Shown: positions 42,101-49,947, numbered from the stretch's first letter. The stretch is DNA of 64,000 nt from Saccharothrix carnea (GCF_003014735.1 NZ_PYAX01000002.1:372001-436000), one strand, 5' to 3'. Numbers and translations are program-made. Notes: a model not told the origin generated them from the sequence alone.

Positions 42101-43500
42101 CGGAGATCGTCGATGTCGCCCTCGAAGTTCTCGTCCGCGCCGCCTGAGGAATGCTTGCCGACCAGGGTGTTCACGCCGGTGGCCGGGGCGAACGGCAGCG
42201 CCCCGCTGCCGACGGGCTTGCCGTTGACGTACAGCTTCGCGGTGGTGCCGTCGAACGTGGCGGCGATGTGGGTGTACAGGTCCGTCGGGACCGACTCGGT
42301 GGACAGGAGCGGCGACGGCGCGCCCTCATGGGTGAGGCTCACCAGGCCGGCCGCGTTCACGGCCAGCAGGTATTCACCGCTCCTGGCCAGCACCGGGCCA
42401 TCGTGGGCGGTCGGCTTGACCCATGCCTCGATGGAGTAGGGCCTGCCGCCGAACCGTAGCGCCGCCGGATCGCCCAGGTCGATGTGGGGGTCGGTTCCGG
42501 CCAGCCGCAGCGCGGTCTCCGCGTGCCCGTCGGTACTCGTCACGGGCACCAGGTCGCGCCCGGTGAAGGGACAGGTCCCGGGGCTGCGCTCGAACACCGC
42601 GTCCCGGTAGATCGGGTCCGGGCTGGTGTAGAAGCGGGTGCCCTGGGTGTTGAACAGGCCCTGCGCGCTCTGCTCGATGTTGAAGGAGTCGATTCGCCCG
42701 GTGGCGTCATTGTGAGCGAACAGCTGCCAGCGCTGCGCACCGCTGATTGCGGTCGGCACGAGCACCGCGGCGAACCGGCCCTGGGTCAGGTTCCGGACGA
42801 ACGACAGTTCTTGGGTAGGCTCGTAGAACGGGCGGCCCTCCATGTCTTCGGTGCCCAGGCTGTCTTTGGCGGACTCCGGACGAGTGGCGTGCCGGCTGCG
42901 CTTGTAGCGCGCCTCCAGGACGGGCTTGAGCTTGCCGTCCACCAGCAGGAACCGGTCGCACAGCAGGGTGTTGCGCACCAGCGGCACCTTCTTCGTGCCG
43001 CTGAGCAGGTAGTCGTTGCGGGACGCGTCCCCTGAGCAGCCGCCACCGGTCAACTTGAACACCGCCGCGGGATGCGTCTCGCTGATCGACTGCCGCAGAA
43101 CTACCACGTACGTGCCGTCGGATATCACGTGCAACGGGGCGTCCGCCGTCAGCCGCGCGGTGGTGGACAGGAAGGCGTCCGTCTCCCCGGCCGTCGGCCG
43201 TTCGGCGGCGGCCGCCTCGGCCCCGCCCCGCTTGACCGTCGGCATCGCCGTCGGGCCGACGACGGCGTAGCCCACCTCGGCCAGTTCCCGGGGGAAGAGC
43301 AGTTCGGCTGGATTCTCGCTCCAGTACGCGGCATCCGCCTCGCCCTTGGCCTGCGGCCCGGACAGGTCCAGCACGGAATAGACGATTCGGTGGGACGCGT
43401 CCATCGCGAACGCGATGGTTGTGCCTTGATGTCGCGCCATGGTCACGTGCCGGTACGACCGGTCCCCGTACACCTTGAGCAAGGAATCCTGAGATGCCAC
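36169..43500 (-). CDS. Giant multi-LamG protein (2,443 residues)
   Basis: One uninterrupted frame; GTG 43500 is chosen because GGGAGGGGAACA lies just upstream. There is no signal peptide or membrane span. Approximate layout: N-terminal beta-rich region 1-340; LamG/jellyroll 345-520 (YSIEAWVKPTAHDGPVLARS, LRIWDRVRSATELGEDM); coiled coil 630-690; ricin-like beta-trefoil region 690-850; second coiled coil 860-910; beta-sandwich region 910-1170; further LamG units at 1180-1415, 1455-1660 and 1680-1770 (each ending in a DEVRVFGRVRTQQEIS or EEVRIWRTVRTREQIS type motif); then a 670-residue C-terminal region of alternating Ser/Thr/Gly beta strands (LTAAFNFALGVETDASVLTI, GSYAFSGEIGASFQGNFGAL). LamG modules bind glycans; the C-terminal pattern recalls pore-forming-toxin insertion segments, but that is inference. 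Function unknown; export would need a non-Sec route or cell lysis. Confidence 0.85.
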   Translation of the reverse strand: MASQDSLLKVYGDRSYRHVTMARHQGTTIAFAMDASHRIVYSVLDLSGPQAKGEADAAYWSENPAELLFPRELAEVGYAVVGPTAMPTVKRGGAEAAAAERPTAGETDAFLSTTARLTADAPLHVISDGTYVVVLRQSISETHPAAVFKLTGGGCSGDASRNDYLLSGTKKVPLVRNTLLCDRFLLVDGKLKPVLEARYKRSRHATRPESAKDSLGTEDMEGRPFYEPTQELSFVRNLTQGRFAAVLVPTAISGAQRWQLFAHNDATGRIDSFNIEQSAQGLFNTQGTRFYTSPDPIYRDAVFERSPGTCPFTGRDLVPVTSTDGHAETALRLAGTDPHIDLGDPAALRFGGRPYSIEAWVKPTAHDGPVLARSGEYLLAVNAAGLVSLTHEGAPSPLLSTESVPTDLYTHIAATFDGTTAKLYVNGKPVGSGALPFAPATGVNTLVGKHSSGGADENFEGDIDDLRIWDRVRSATELGEDMKHRLIGNEPGLVAYYRFDEGAGTTAHDQTDRALHGTLGGEAQWTGSDAPVGDHPGVRRDSFALKGRSVVSGMSAVLYHQQENVVAGYRPDPKPAKRQARVMLAFAARYGPNPCLASLDFAVGRDGRLAQAPDVLDPAVLKRPTKGQDSEQISALQQLIRRLEPEVADLPPEIARLDATAGKVAERQAEHDRLKPGFDDLERRYFAEKDLATSWIYNVDLKTPRLVNGTTAQRLHAVDSSANEVGVLLVPPDSNDPRLTNWRVEAVGENQDGRPCYFLVSHGRNADLRVAGNSIAEKSRLITALSRESSNQSAHFQLVPEGEYVRIVNRRSRLAIGLPSTARDLIPVQSSEHLTAESGLFRMTRLSMRSGLDVQYFAAKATMDAARALLQEARTAQQRVAEHKLTLTAKQAELQDARDRLARLSGALQGDDDLTVAMPPLAVDRTGLSLSGGLLEFARGTDRPALLDSGTGNVVLYFRGSDDQFYAVYYDTAVVRGAHKLAGDGGVLTFLARDPGITMEGAVIKVSNGDAPGRCDLTVTIGSDTETWKSLPRKADHMAAALAGSPGRPVTVGAVTRVTGSTVELTAATTTPVPAKAHLTIGSTGYAADADTPTGSKTLTLSTVGTAIKPGDKVSLVSYDWARAESTRPGVVLSTGSRLISLTTGGVDSVPNGTALASITGRGCRWRAEMPGRAFLLDGKEQYLTLPAAKLPSVTPTGDVTLEAWVNPEAGQGRIIHARTDESAYSLALTAVGLPVKQFIGDTKIELTPSLDLSNRDFTVELRAKRNQSRGRREPLLTHGTLAGRTDQTLHLHYEPNDAFGFALFSDDLTTTQSYPDLEWHHWAAVYKHATREQILYRDGTEVARRTATGAYTGNGPLILGHQPFTGAYLDGQIDEVRVFGRVRTQQEISADRHQRLSGREPGLLGHWTFDGPGSPASPIKGYQVVARVGDRVLRSAERFPCNEWAHLAATFSQSWALRLDGGEGLLVAPQNTLDVLEDLTIEAFVQIERLGTPMVLLAKGIVVNGGRDGVPYQLGVLADGKVEFAFAEADGKAVRYTSERAVTAGAFQRVSVVRQRRKPEVSAATSANANIQPEQEIRFYLNGIPAGSHLYSGPGAQSNGSALEIGRGFRGVVGEVRLWNAARPAVQLGLPVTPREKGLVARWAFNENAGNVTLDASGSFPAKLRGARWTRDPDPTASPMRLYRNGEPLSEGPTTAQDTGTWGDLQLTLGGRLDGGKPTELLAGTLEEVRIWRTVRTREQISDNLFARLRGNKQDLLGYWSFDRDSTTPGTTSVHDEGLRGNNLGFSATRPRILLSTAPVSTDTAQVRSALADVRTPFHDTVAGAPGATEYADLQFDAKAEAVGVLKRCYGFVRNGRWHLVTGYKVGDLVTEWVGQAQFDPQLMGYVEGAPPVPSENLTDKGDGYAGASSVEFAEADQVVQSLSSSRTSSLTAAFNFALGVETDASVLTITAPLGFGTATPLAEGQMRFGASGSLEYANTWSQDTKVSQGKNTARKTSLALTGHTEDPTKVLNAAIGRRYVPANTGLALVQSQTADVFALRLAHTGALIAYRMLPNPDIPRDWNVIHFPINPRYTKQGTLDGAVGFDDRGKVLDPDYPTAANYGQYSYFKPGDAYALKRRITRDQQRLHAFYESISTDPHHRDPAETQATALLRSMGMSTGQQETSRSTAGSAAANGFSHRDLVNTYVWTAKGGFFTETTEATDAVSETTSGSYAFSGEIGASFQGNFGALGLGWWGQMDASVGGGFTTTRTKSKDTSRSFGLNVQCAPSGDLQRRDKDGKPVYDITGKPVLVPGKVDAYRFLTFYLGENSANFDDFYNKVVDPAWLSGSDAPDAAALRQTRQNSAKPPCWRILHRVTYLSRVLAPVPPPGAPPLEKAMRAENIDSNYELIKRLEPYVRPAATSAAALATATRDALAAQLPELLPHSTEIIDYLGRYFGMEN

Positions 43501-43758
43501 TGTTCCCCTCCCACGAGCATGAACGCCGGGCCTCGGCCCGATGCCTCTCGAACCCCGACACCCGCGCCAGTGCGAGGTCGAGATGCTTCTCGCCCGGTCA
43601 GCAAGACGACGTCTTGCCACCGGGCACTCCTGCGGTGTCGTTGGACCGTCTGGACGACCCGATGTCGCGACCGCCCGATGGAGCCGCGTGATCGAGCCTG
43701 CAGGTCGATGTGCGTCGGCTCGCGCCACCGCGGTGAGCGGATCAGCGGACTGTGCCGA

Positions 43759-43995
43759 TCAGCTCGGCGCGTCTCCGGCGTAGCGGAAGACGCCGCTGCT
43801 CGAATCGACACCCCAGACGGTGCCGTCGGCGCCCGCCCCGATGTCGGACAGGGTGCCCAGAATGCCCACCCACGGGTTCTCGTCGTCGTTGGTGTAGTGG
43901 TAGATCTGGCTGCTGCTGTTGACGCCCCACACAACGGTCCGCGATCCGACCGCTATCGCGGAGAGACCACCCGAAGTACTCTTCCAGTGAGCCAC
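43759..43995 (-). CDS. Tectonin-type beta-propeller fragment
   Basis: A 78-residue frame with two tectonin repeats: AIAVGSRTVVWGVNSSSQIY followed by HYTNDDENPWVGILGTLSDI, then AGADGTVWGVDSSSGVFRYA. Complete tectonin lectins have six or more blades, so this is the last part of a larger gene. GTG 43995 has only a weak upstream site (GAGCA), supporting fragment status. Tectonin and tachylectin-2-like proteins bind sugars on cell surfaces. It sits directly upstream of and in the same direction as the giant LamG gene, beside a beta-trefoil fragment. Confidence 0.6.
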   Translation of the reverse strand: MAHWKSTSGGLSAIAVGSRTVVWGVNSSSQIYHYTNDDENPWVGILGTLSDIGAGADGTVWGVDSSSGVFRYAGDAPS

Positions 43996-44065
43996 TGCTC
44001 ACAGTATCGAACACATGCAGAAAACCGGGGAACAAGGCTCGATCACGAATGCGGTTGTTCACCCG

Positions 44066-44212
44066 CTAGCCCCCGTGGCGTTTCTCGGCCACTTCGAGCG
44101 TAGAGGTGACCCCGGTGCCGTCCTTGCGCAGGTAGACCTTCGGGAAGGCTGCCGACCGGATGGTGACCGGTATTTCCCCCAGTGTTGCGAGGACGGCTGC
44201 TGGCAAAGGCAT
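44066..44212 (-). pseudogene. Fascin-like beta-trefoil protein, N-terminal fragment
   Basis: ATG 44212, preceded by GGAGAGGCCATC, encodes PLPAAVLATLGEIPVTIRSA, then AFPKVYLRKDGTGVTS, the typical first strands of actinomycete fascin/actin-crosslinking-type beta-trefoil proteins. It ends after 48 codons in TAG. The tectonin fragment downstream on the same strand could be the other end of one trefoil-tectonin lectin gene whose middle was deleted. Confidence 0.45.
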
Positions 44213-44617
44213 GATGGCCTCTCCATGTGGTTCGTCACGATGCGTCCCGAGCCACGCTCCGGCGATGAGCCCGTTCAGCTCGAGAAGCGGGTCGGTCGAA
44301 TCCGTTCGGCGAAATAAACGGGGGAGTGTCGAACCGACCCGAGCGGTGATCAGCTCAATATGGCAGCAGGACAGGTGCGGAGTTCGAGTCGCGGTCCCGT
44401 CATTATTCGTGTTCCGTCCATCCGCTCGCTCAAGACAAGCAGGGCACAAAGCGCGCCACAAGAGTCTGAACAGCCCAATGATCACTCGGCGAAGTGGAAC
44501 TCGATCCTCGCGACCGACCGCGGTTGTCCGTTCGCGCCGGTAATCGGGCACCCCGCAGGGGCAGTGCGGCGATCGGGTTTTCGACCGGTGTGCCGCCTGC
44601 CGTGGAAGCCCCGACGG
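44213..44617. other. 405 nt without a recognisable gene
   Basis: Only overlapping noise frames are seen. The relatively AT-richer stretch at 44,300-44,400 could hold the promoter of the minus-strand trefoil-tectonin-LamG group. Confidence 0.3.
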
Positions 44618-45166
44618 TTACGGCGCGGAGGTGATGGCGAGGGTGACGAGTGCGTCGATGCTCGACACCGTTCCCAGGCCCAGCGTGCACAGCGTGACGG
44701 CGGTGGACGGTCCGGTGATGGTCTGGACGACCGAGCCGCCGGCGAACAGTCCGGCGGTGACGTTGCCGGTGATGGTGACGACCAGTGCGGCGCCGGCGGT
44801 GGTGACGGTGGTGCTGCCGGAGATGGTGGAGGTCTGACCGGTGTTCCAGGTGATGGTGAAGGTCAGCGGGGCCGAGGTGAGCAGGTCAAGGCACGACAAC
44901 GCGGGGTAGGGAATGGTGGCGCTGCGGGAGCCGGAGGTCAGCCCCGGCACGCTGGTGGAGGTGCACGGTCCGTACTGGGTGGACGCGGTCACCGTCGTCG
45001 GCCCGGGGGCGAGGGTCAGCGGCGGGCTGAAGGATGCGGTCTGGCTGCTGGTCGGCAGGCAGGTCACGTCCAGCACGCCCGCCGTGGCCGGGGTGGCGGA
45101 GGCCATCAAGCCCAGGACGGTGGCCGCCGTGGTGAGGAGACCGGTCAGGACCGTGCGTGAACGCAT
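44618..45166 (-). CDS. Secreted protein of unknown function
   Basis: A 182-residue protein with a clear Sec signal peptide (VLTGLLTTAATVLGLMASATPATAG split over two runs, cleavage after ATA near residue 28). The mature part is a threonine/serine-rich beta-type domain (PTSSQTASFSPPLTLAPGPT, STQYGPCTSTSVPG, LTFTITWNTGQTSTISGSTT). Four cysteines in the mature part could form two disulphides. ATG 45166 has CGGAGCG upstream. Similar short secreted proteins of streptomycetes are annotated as hypothetical. No functional link to neighbours is evident. Confidence 0.75.
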   Translation of the reverse strand: MRSRTVLTGLLTTAATVLGLMASATPATAGVLDVTCLPTSSQTASFSPPLTLAPGPTTVTASTQYGPCTSTSVPGLTSGSRSATIPYPALSCLDLLTSAPLTFTITWNTGQTSTISGSTTVTTAGAALVVTITGNVTAGLFAGGSVVQTITGPSTAVTLCTLGLGTVSSIDALVTLAITSAP

Positions 45167-45908
45167 TCGTCGCTCCGAGGGTGAGGTGCGCGGGAATCCG
45201 AAGGCGACATGAGGCCGCCCGTCCTGTGGATCGGCCACCCCGATCGACCCGTTACTTGTTCATGGCTTTGGGTTGCACATCGGACAAGATGGCGCAATCC
45301 ATGTGGCACCTACCTGTCGAATGATACTTTGCGTGCCACCGGCAGGTGGCAAGAGGTCAACCGCATGGAGTCTTGACCGTGCACGGGCGGCTCAGGGCCG
45401 CATATTTCGGCAATGGCGGATGTCGACGTTTTTCGGTCACGGTCCGGCGCGGACAACAAATCCAGGCGCCTGGACGACTCGGTCAGGGTGGATATCGTTC
45501 GGGGTGGTACCGCCTACCGAGATCGGCCGGTCGCGACCGCGGCACGGTGGGTTCCCACAGTGCCGGTGGTGGTGCCGACTTCCCATGAGATCGGGTTTTG
45601 GCCGATCAGACCGGTAGCGGCGGGTCGTGCAGGCGTTGATGTCCGGTCAGGATCGGTTCGGCTCAGGGCGAGCGGCGGACGAGTCGGAGGTGGACCCGCC
45701 GGGTGCGGTATGGCTCGGCCGTAGGCAGGGCTGCGGTCGTTGATCTTCGACTTCCACGGCAGTGGGTTTCGAACCGGCCAACGGATGCTGTCGGTCGGCT
45801 GGTGCCTGGTGGCCCAGTACGCGCGACGATGACGGCCCATTCCGGACCCTCCCGATTTCGTGTCCGCGCATCTGCCCAGTACGGGCGTATGAAAAGACTT
45901 CGCTCCAC
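45167..45908. other. About 740 nt without a recognisable gene
   Basis: Several noise frames on both strands, none with a start, ribosome site and protein-like content. A lower-GC patch at 45,250-45,450 may hold promoters for the divergent flanking genes. Confidence 0.35.
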
Positions 45909-46219
45909 ATGAGTTTTCTACAAACGCTGTCACCTGCCCGGCGGGCACGAGCACGAACGGTGCTGTTCACGGCGATGGCGGTGATTGCCGGGACCACATG
46001 GCGGTCCTGCCGGCAGGACCGGCGGCGGCCGCTACCAACACCGTGGCCTACACCGCTAACAGCAGCGCCGGCACGGTATCGGTGCTCGACACCGCTACCA
46101 ATACGGCCACCGACACGATCACCGTCGGCAGCGGAAGGGTAATCAGATCTGTGGAGATCTTCTGGCTGTACCGCGCTCGCAAGGTCTCTTGCCGGCCACC
46201 AGTTCAGTGGGTTGAATGA
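45909..46219 (+). pseudogene. YVTN/YncE-type beta-propeller secreted protein, N-terminal remnant
   Basis: ATG 45909 begins a signal peptide (FLQTLSPARRARARTVLFTA, MAVIAGTT). About 30 codons later the sense jumps frame to MAVLPAGPAAAATNTVAYTA, NSSAGTVSVLDTATNTAT, which is the signal cleavage region and first YVTN propeller blade. At about 46,140 the homology ends and unrelated residues follow to 46219. A full protein would have seven blades, so it is both frameshifted and truncated. Confidence 0.55.
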
Positions 46220-46417
46220 CCATGTTCGAGCGAGGAGAGGACGCGGTGTGGGTGCGACTTCACGTCGAGCGTCCACGGTCAGAGGCGTCGACTGGTGCTC
46301 GAACGCGGTCGAGTTGAGGTCTGTCCGACTGCCGTGCTTTGTGGGAGTCGACAGGATCAGTGCATCGCGTACCGCGGTCGCGGTGGCGGAAAAGGGCTGG
46401 TCTGAGCGTTACCTGTC
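46220..46417. other. 198-nt gap, nothing recognised
   Basis: Noise frames only; it separates the propeller remnant from the convergent SRPBCC gene. Confidence 0.25.
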
Positions 46418-46837
46418 TCAGGAACGCGACACCGCGACGGCATGAGGTGTGGCCCGTCGCTCCGCGCTGACGGCCGTGGCCAGCGCTTCGAGGGCCCGCG
46501 CGAGCCAGTTCTCCAGACGCTGCGTGGGAAGCCCTTCGGGACCGGTGAGGCGGACCGCAACGGCGCTGAGGCCTGGTGCAGTACGCAGAACTTGCAGGTT
46601 GCCGACGTAGGTGGGGGCGTTCGGGCTGCCCCAGTCGATCGTCAGCTTGTCCCAGTCGACCACTACGTGCCGTACGACGTTGTTCTCACCCGACCACAGG
46701 CGGACCAGGTTGGGCCCGTACCGCTCGACCTCGACGCCGGAGGGGAGCCAGGCCGACAGGTTTTCCAGGTCGGTCACGACGTCGAAGACCACATCCGCGT
46801 CCGCCGGGATCGACGTGGTGCGTTCTGCGGACGACAT
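46418..46837 (-). CDS. SRPBCC (START-like) ligand-binding protein, copy A
   Basis: A 139-residue single-domain protein with the polyketide cyclase/SRPBCC pattern: TSIPADADVVFDVVTDLENL, SAWLPSGVEVERYG, HVVVDWDKLTIDWGS, LQVLRTAPGLSAVAVRLTG, and the long C-terminal helix LENWLARALEALATAVSAE. The fold binds hydrophobic ligands in a deep pocket; the ligand is unknown. ATG 46837 lies 1 nt after the stop of the three-helix gene, so the pair is coupled. A clear paralogue is encoded at 57333-57848, and the three-helix partner is also duplicated there. Confidence 0.82.
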   Translation of the reverse strand: MSSAERTTSIPADADVVFDVVTDLENLSAWLPSGVEVERYGPNLVRLWSGENNVVRHVVVDWDKLTIDWGSPNAPTYVGNLQVLRTAPGLSAVAVRLTGPEGLPTQRLENWLARALEALATAVSAERRATPHAVAVSRS

Positions 46838-46838
46838 G

Positions 46839-47057
46839 TCAGGTCCGTGCCGAGACGAGGACGTCGAGCCGGTAGCGGGCGAGGCGGTGGAGCATTTCGG
46901 CGAGGGCTTTCGGCTGAGTCTGACCTTCGAGGTCGAGCCGTGCTCCGACGACGGTGCGTGCGACGACGCTTCTGGGGACACGCCCGCTGAACTCGGCGGC
47001 GAGCGCGCCGACGGCATCACGACAGTGGGGATCCTGGTGGTACTGGCGGGTGACCAC
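46839..47057 (-). CDS. Three-helix bundle dimerisation domain protein, copy A
   Basis: A 72-residue helical protein (YHQDPHCRDAVGALAAEFSG, RVPRSVVARTVVGARLDLEG, ALAEMLHRLARYRLDVLVSA) matching the small three-helix-bundle family found in many actinomycetes. GTG 47057 follows AAAAGGAGCAACC. Upstream partner of the SRPBCC gene in a two-gene unit. The paralogue at 60800-61015 ends ALAEMLHHLARHRLDRI, nearly the same. Function unknown; dimerisation is the only property attributed to the family. Confidence 0.75.
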   Translation of the reverse strand: MVTRQYHQDPHCRDAVGALAAEFSGRVPRSVVARTVVGARLDLEGQTQPKALAEMLHRLARYRLDVLVSART

Positions 47058-47200
47058 GGTTGCTCCTTTTCGTCGAGGCTCGGTGTCCATCGTCGGGGAA
47101 ACCACAGCTGGGCGACCTGACGACTGGCTGACGATCGTCGGTTCGGCTGTTCCTCCAGTCGGCAGACGCCACTGCACGGATCGCGCTCCCGGTCATCCGG

Positions 47201-48307
47201 TCAACGCGGATGCGCAACGAAGACCTCGTCGCCCGATCGGTTCGGGAGGTCCGTCGTGAGGCGGAGATCGCCGTCGTGATCGGGGACGCACGCCGCCTCG
47301 CGATCCGCGGTGCCCAGGAACTCGCCGATGCAGCGGGCGAACTGCCGATGACCTTCGCTGTTGGGGTGGAACGACTGCACGCTGACGTGCTCGACCCGTT
47401 CGGCGTCGCCGAAGGAGTCCCAGTCCAGGGTGAGCCGCGTGAACCACTCGCTGCCGAGGTCGTCGCCACCGGTGCACGCTTCGTGACCGTGCCCGGCCCT
47501 GGACAGATCGAGGAAGCGGGCATCGGCGCGTTCGGCCGCCTCGCGCAGCGCGTCGGACAGGCTGCCCACGGCGTGGTCCCGGATCCACGCCAGGTCCTCG
47601 GTGTGGAACGGGCAGGCGCTGAGGTTGCGCAGTTCCTCCGGGATGTCGGGGGCCAGCGGTGACGTGTAGGAGAGCTGGATCAGCTGGTAGCTGCCCTTGC
47701 CGTACCCCGCCTCGGCCAGGACGGACCTGACGTCGCGGAGCGCTCGGCTGACCTTGGGCACGACGGCGTCCAGTCGTTGCCGCCAGTCCTGCCCGATCAC
47801 GTGGCTGCACGGCGGGTCGAGCAGGATGCGGGCGTGCAGGCAGTCCGACATCAACCGGGAGAAGCCCGGGTCGTCGTTCGCGCCGACGGAGACCACCACG
47901 GCGGCGATGCGGTGGACTTTCGCCAGTTCGGCGAGCCGGTGGGTCTGGCTGGGCTCCGTCCACTGCGTCGTCCCGTCCACAAGCAGGTCTTCGGTGGACG
48001 CGCCGGAACAGGCCAGGTTGATCCGCGCCTCCACACCTGCCACGTCGAGCCGGTGGACCACGGCGTTGGCGGAGCGGTGACACCAGTTGCCGTTGACGCC
48101 GTCTGTCACGGTCTCGTACGCACCGGCGCCTTCGCCCGACAGGATGCTGTCGCCCAGCGTCACCACCGTCAGCGGTCCGACCGGGGTCGTTGACGGTTGT
48201 TCGGAGTCGGTCGGGTGGTCCCAGGATTTGACGGTGACCGCCACGACACTTGCGAGGAGAACCAGTACTGAAGCACTGATCAGCCAGCGCCCGCCTCGAT
48301 CCGCCAT
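47201..48307 (-). CDS. SGNH/GDSL hydrolase, membrane-anchored
   Basis: A 368-residue protein with an N-terminal membrane anchor (WLISASVLVLLASVVAVTV) and an extracytoplasmic SGNH hydrolase domain: block I VVTLGDSILSGEGAG with the nucleophile serine, GNWCHRSAN, block III VVVSVGANDDPGFS, and block V SVQSFHPNSEGHRQFA with the catalytic histidine. Six or more cysteines suggest disulphides. It resembles secreted actinomycete lipase/esterases such as the S. rimosus-type GDSL enzymes. ATG 48307 has AAGGGA 8 nt upstream; ATG 48316 is an alternative. Transcribed alone, facing away from DUF2254. Confidence 0.85.
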   Translation of the reverse strand: MADRGGRWLISASVLVLLASVVAVTVKSWDHPTDSEQPSTTPVGPLTVVTLGDSILSGEGAGAYETVTDGVNGNWCHRSANAVVHRLDVAGVEARINLACSGASTEDLLVDGTTQWTEPSQTHRLAELAKVHRIAAVVVSVGANDDPGFSRLMSDCLHARILLDPPCSHVIGQDWRQRLDAVVPKVSRALRDVRSVLAEAGYGKGSYQLIQLSYTSPLAPDIPEELRNLSACPFHTEDLAWIRDHAVGSLSDALREAAERADARFLDLSRAGHGHEACTGGDDLGSEWFTRLTLDWDSFGDAERVEHVSVQSFHPNSEGHRQFARCIGEFLGTADREAACVPDHDGDLRLTTDLPNRSGDEVFVAHPR

Positions 48308-48765
48308 GGTTCGCATCCCTTGCTCGACCGTGCTGTTCAGTGCCGTTTCCGGATCGCGCCTCGGGCTGTGATCCCGCCCAGCCGGACGGTGCGCCGTCGA
48401 ATCGTCGATCGGGGTGGGAGAGGCAGCCGCCCGCGGCCCACACCGGATCCGCAACCGGCGGCTACCCGGGAAGTCGGCAGAGGACCGCGCGCTGCCGCCC
48501 TGTATGGCAATCGCAAGGTTCTCCCGAGAGCTGTGCGCAGCATCGTCGTGACAGGCCTCGGGTGGACGGATCGGAGGACGCACTTCAACCAGAATCAACG
48601 TTGCGATTGCGTTGCGGAGGGCGCGTGGACCGGTCGTCCGGTGGACGCGGGGTAGCCGCACGGTATGAGGCGAGCGCAGGAGGAGTACCTGCCTGTTCCT
48701 GATGTGGTTCGGGGGCGTGGGCTGGAGCGGTTGCCCACGACCTCGACGGAAGGGCAGGGGGGTCG
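48308..48765. other. About 460-nt divergent intergenic region
   Basis: Contains the promoters of the SGNH hydrolase (minus) and DUF2254 (plus) genes. No further gene, and no DosR-like box of good quality, is visible. Confidence 0.4.
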
Positions 48766-49947
48766 GTGAAGGCCGGATTCCGGTACTGGCTGCGTGACCG
48801 GTTCTGGGCGTTGCCCCTGGCCATCGCGCTCGCCGCCGCCGGCCTCGCCGTGGCCCTCACCACGCTCGACCTGGAGCTGTTCGGCTCGCTGCCGGTGCTG
48901 TTCAGCGGCGGCCCGGAGGGGGCACGCGCGCTGCTCGCGGCGATCATCACCTCGATGATCTCGTTCACCGGCCTGGTCTTCTCGATCACGGTCGTGGTGT
49001 TGCAACTGACCAGCAGCCAGTTCTCCCCGCGCGTGCTCAACACGTTCCTGCACGACCGCTTCACGCAGGTCGCGCTCGGGGTGTTCGTGGCGACGTTCGT
49101 CTTCGCGTTCGTCGTGCTGCGCACGGTCCGCGGAACGGCAGAAACCGCCGACTTCGTCCCCACGACGGCGGTCACCGCGGCCGTGGTGCTGGTTTTCGTC
49201 AGCGTGCTGGTCTTCCTGCGCTACATCCACCACATCACCCAGTCCATCCGGGCCTCGACGATCGTTACCCGGATCGGGCAGGACACCAGGGCGCTCATCG
49301 TCCGCCGCTACCCCGAGGACGCGGAAGCCCCGACCGCGGGCGCGCCTGCTGCCGGGCCGGTCTACCGGGTGCCGACCGACGAAGGCGGCGTCGTGCAGAG
49401 CGTGGACGATGATCGCCTCGCCCAAGTCGCCGTCGACCACCGGTGCTCGATTCGACTGGTGCCCGCGATCGGCGAGTTCCTCCCCACGGGCGCCACGCTG
49501 TTCGAGGTGACCGGGCAGGAGCCGCCGGACGGCGAGGACCTCTGCGCCGCGGTCGTCCTCAACGCCGAGCGCACCCTGGACCAGGACGTCGGGTTCGGCC
49601 TGCGCCAGCTCGTGGACATCGCCCTGCGCGCCCTGTCGCCGTCACTCAACGACCCGACCACCGCCGTCCAGGTCGTCGACCAGCTTCACGACCTGCTCCG
49701 CTGCCTGGTCACCCGCCCAATGCCGCCTCGCCGGCGGTGCGCCGACGGCGTGCTGCTGCTGACGGTGCCGGAGACCCGATTCGGAGACCTGCTGGCCCTC
49801 GCCGTGGACGAGATCGCCCGCGTCGGAGCCGAGGACCCTCGCATCCGCTCCCGACTGCGCCTGATGCTCCTCGACCTCGGCGACGTCGCGCGGCCCGAAC
49901 ACGTCCCGCCGATCGCCCATATGCTTCCGGCTTTCGCCGACTCCTGA
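48766..49947 (+). CDS. DUF2254 membrane protein
   Basis: A 393-residue protein. Four spans lie in the first 155 residues (FWALPLAIALAAAGLAVALT, ALLAAIITSMISFTGLVFSI, LGVFVATFVFAFVVLRTV, AVTAAVVLVFVSVLVFLRYI). The DUF2254 signature VVVLQLTSSQFSPRVLNTFL is followed by the soluble part with VPTDEGGVVQSVDDDRLAQV, DQDVGFGLRQLVDIALRALS and PSLNDPTTAVQVVDQLHDLL. Sometimes described as a predicted membrane channel or cyclic-nucleotide-linked protein, but unproven. GTG 48766 has GGGGGGTCG upstream. Monocistronic. Confidence 0.9.
   Translation: MKAGFRYWLRDRFWALPLAIALAAAGLAVALTTLDLELFGSLPVLFSGGPEGARALLAAIITSMISFTGLVFSITVVVLQLTSSQFSPRVLNTFLHDRFTQVALGVFVATFVFAFVVLRTVRGTAETADFVPTTAVTAAVVLVFVSVLVFLRYIHHITQSIRASTIVTRIGQDTRALIVRRYPEDAEAPTAGAPAAGPVYRVPTDEGGVVQSVDDDRLAQVAVDHRCSIRLVPAIGEFLPTGATLFEVTGQEPPDGEDLCAAVVLNAERTLDQDVGFGLRQLVDIALRALSPSLNDPTTAVQVVDQLHDLLRCLVTRPMPPRRRCADGVLLLTVPETRFGDLLALAVDEIARVGAEDPRIRSRLRLMLLDLGDVARPEHVPPIAHMLPAFADS

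Noticed and set aside
46130..46170. AGATCTGTGGAGATCT as an operator
   Set aside because: Two 6-bp self-palindromic AGATCT units that do not form a larger inverted repeat; it lies at the end of a pseudogene.
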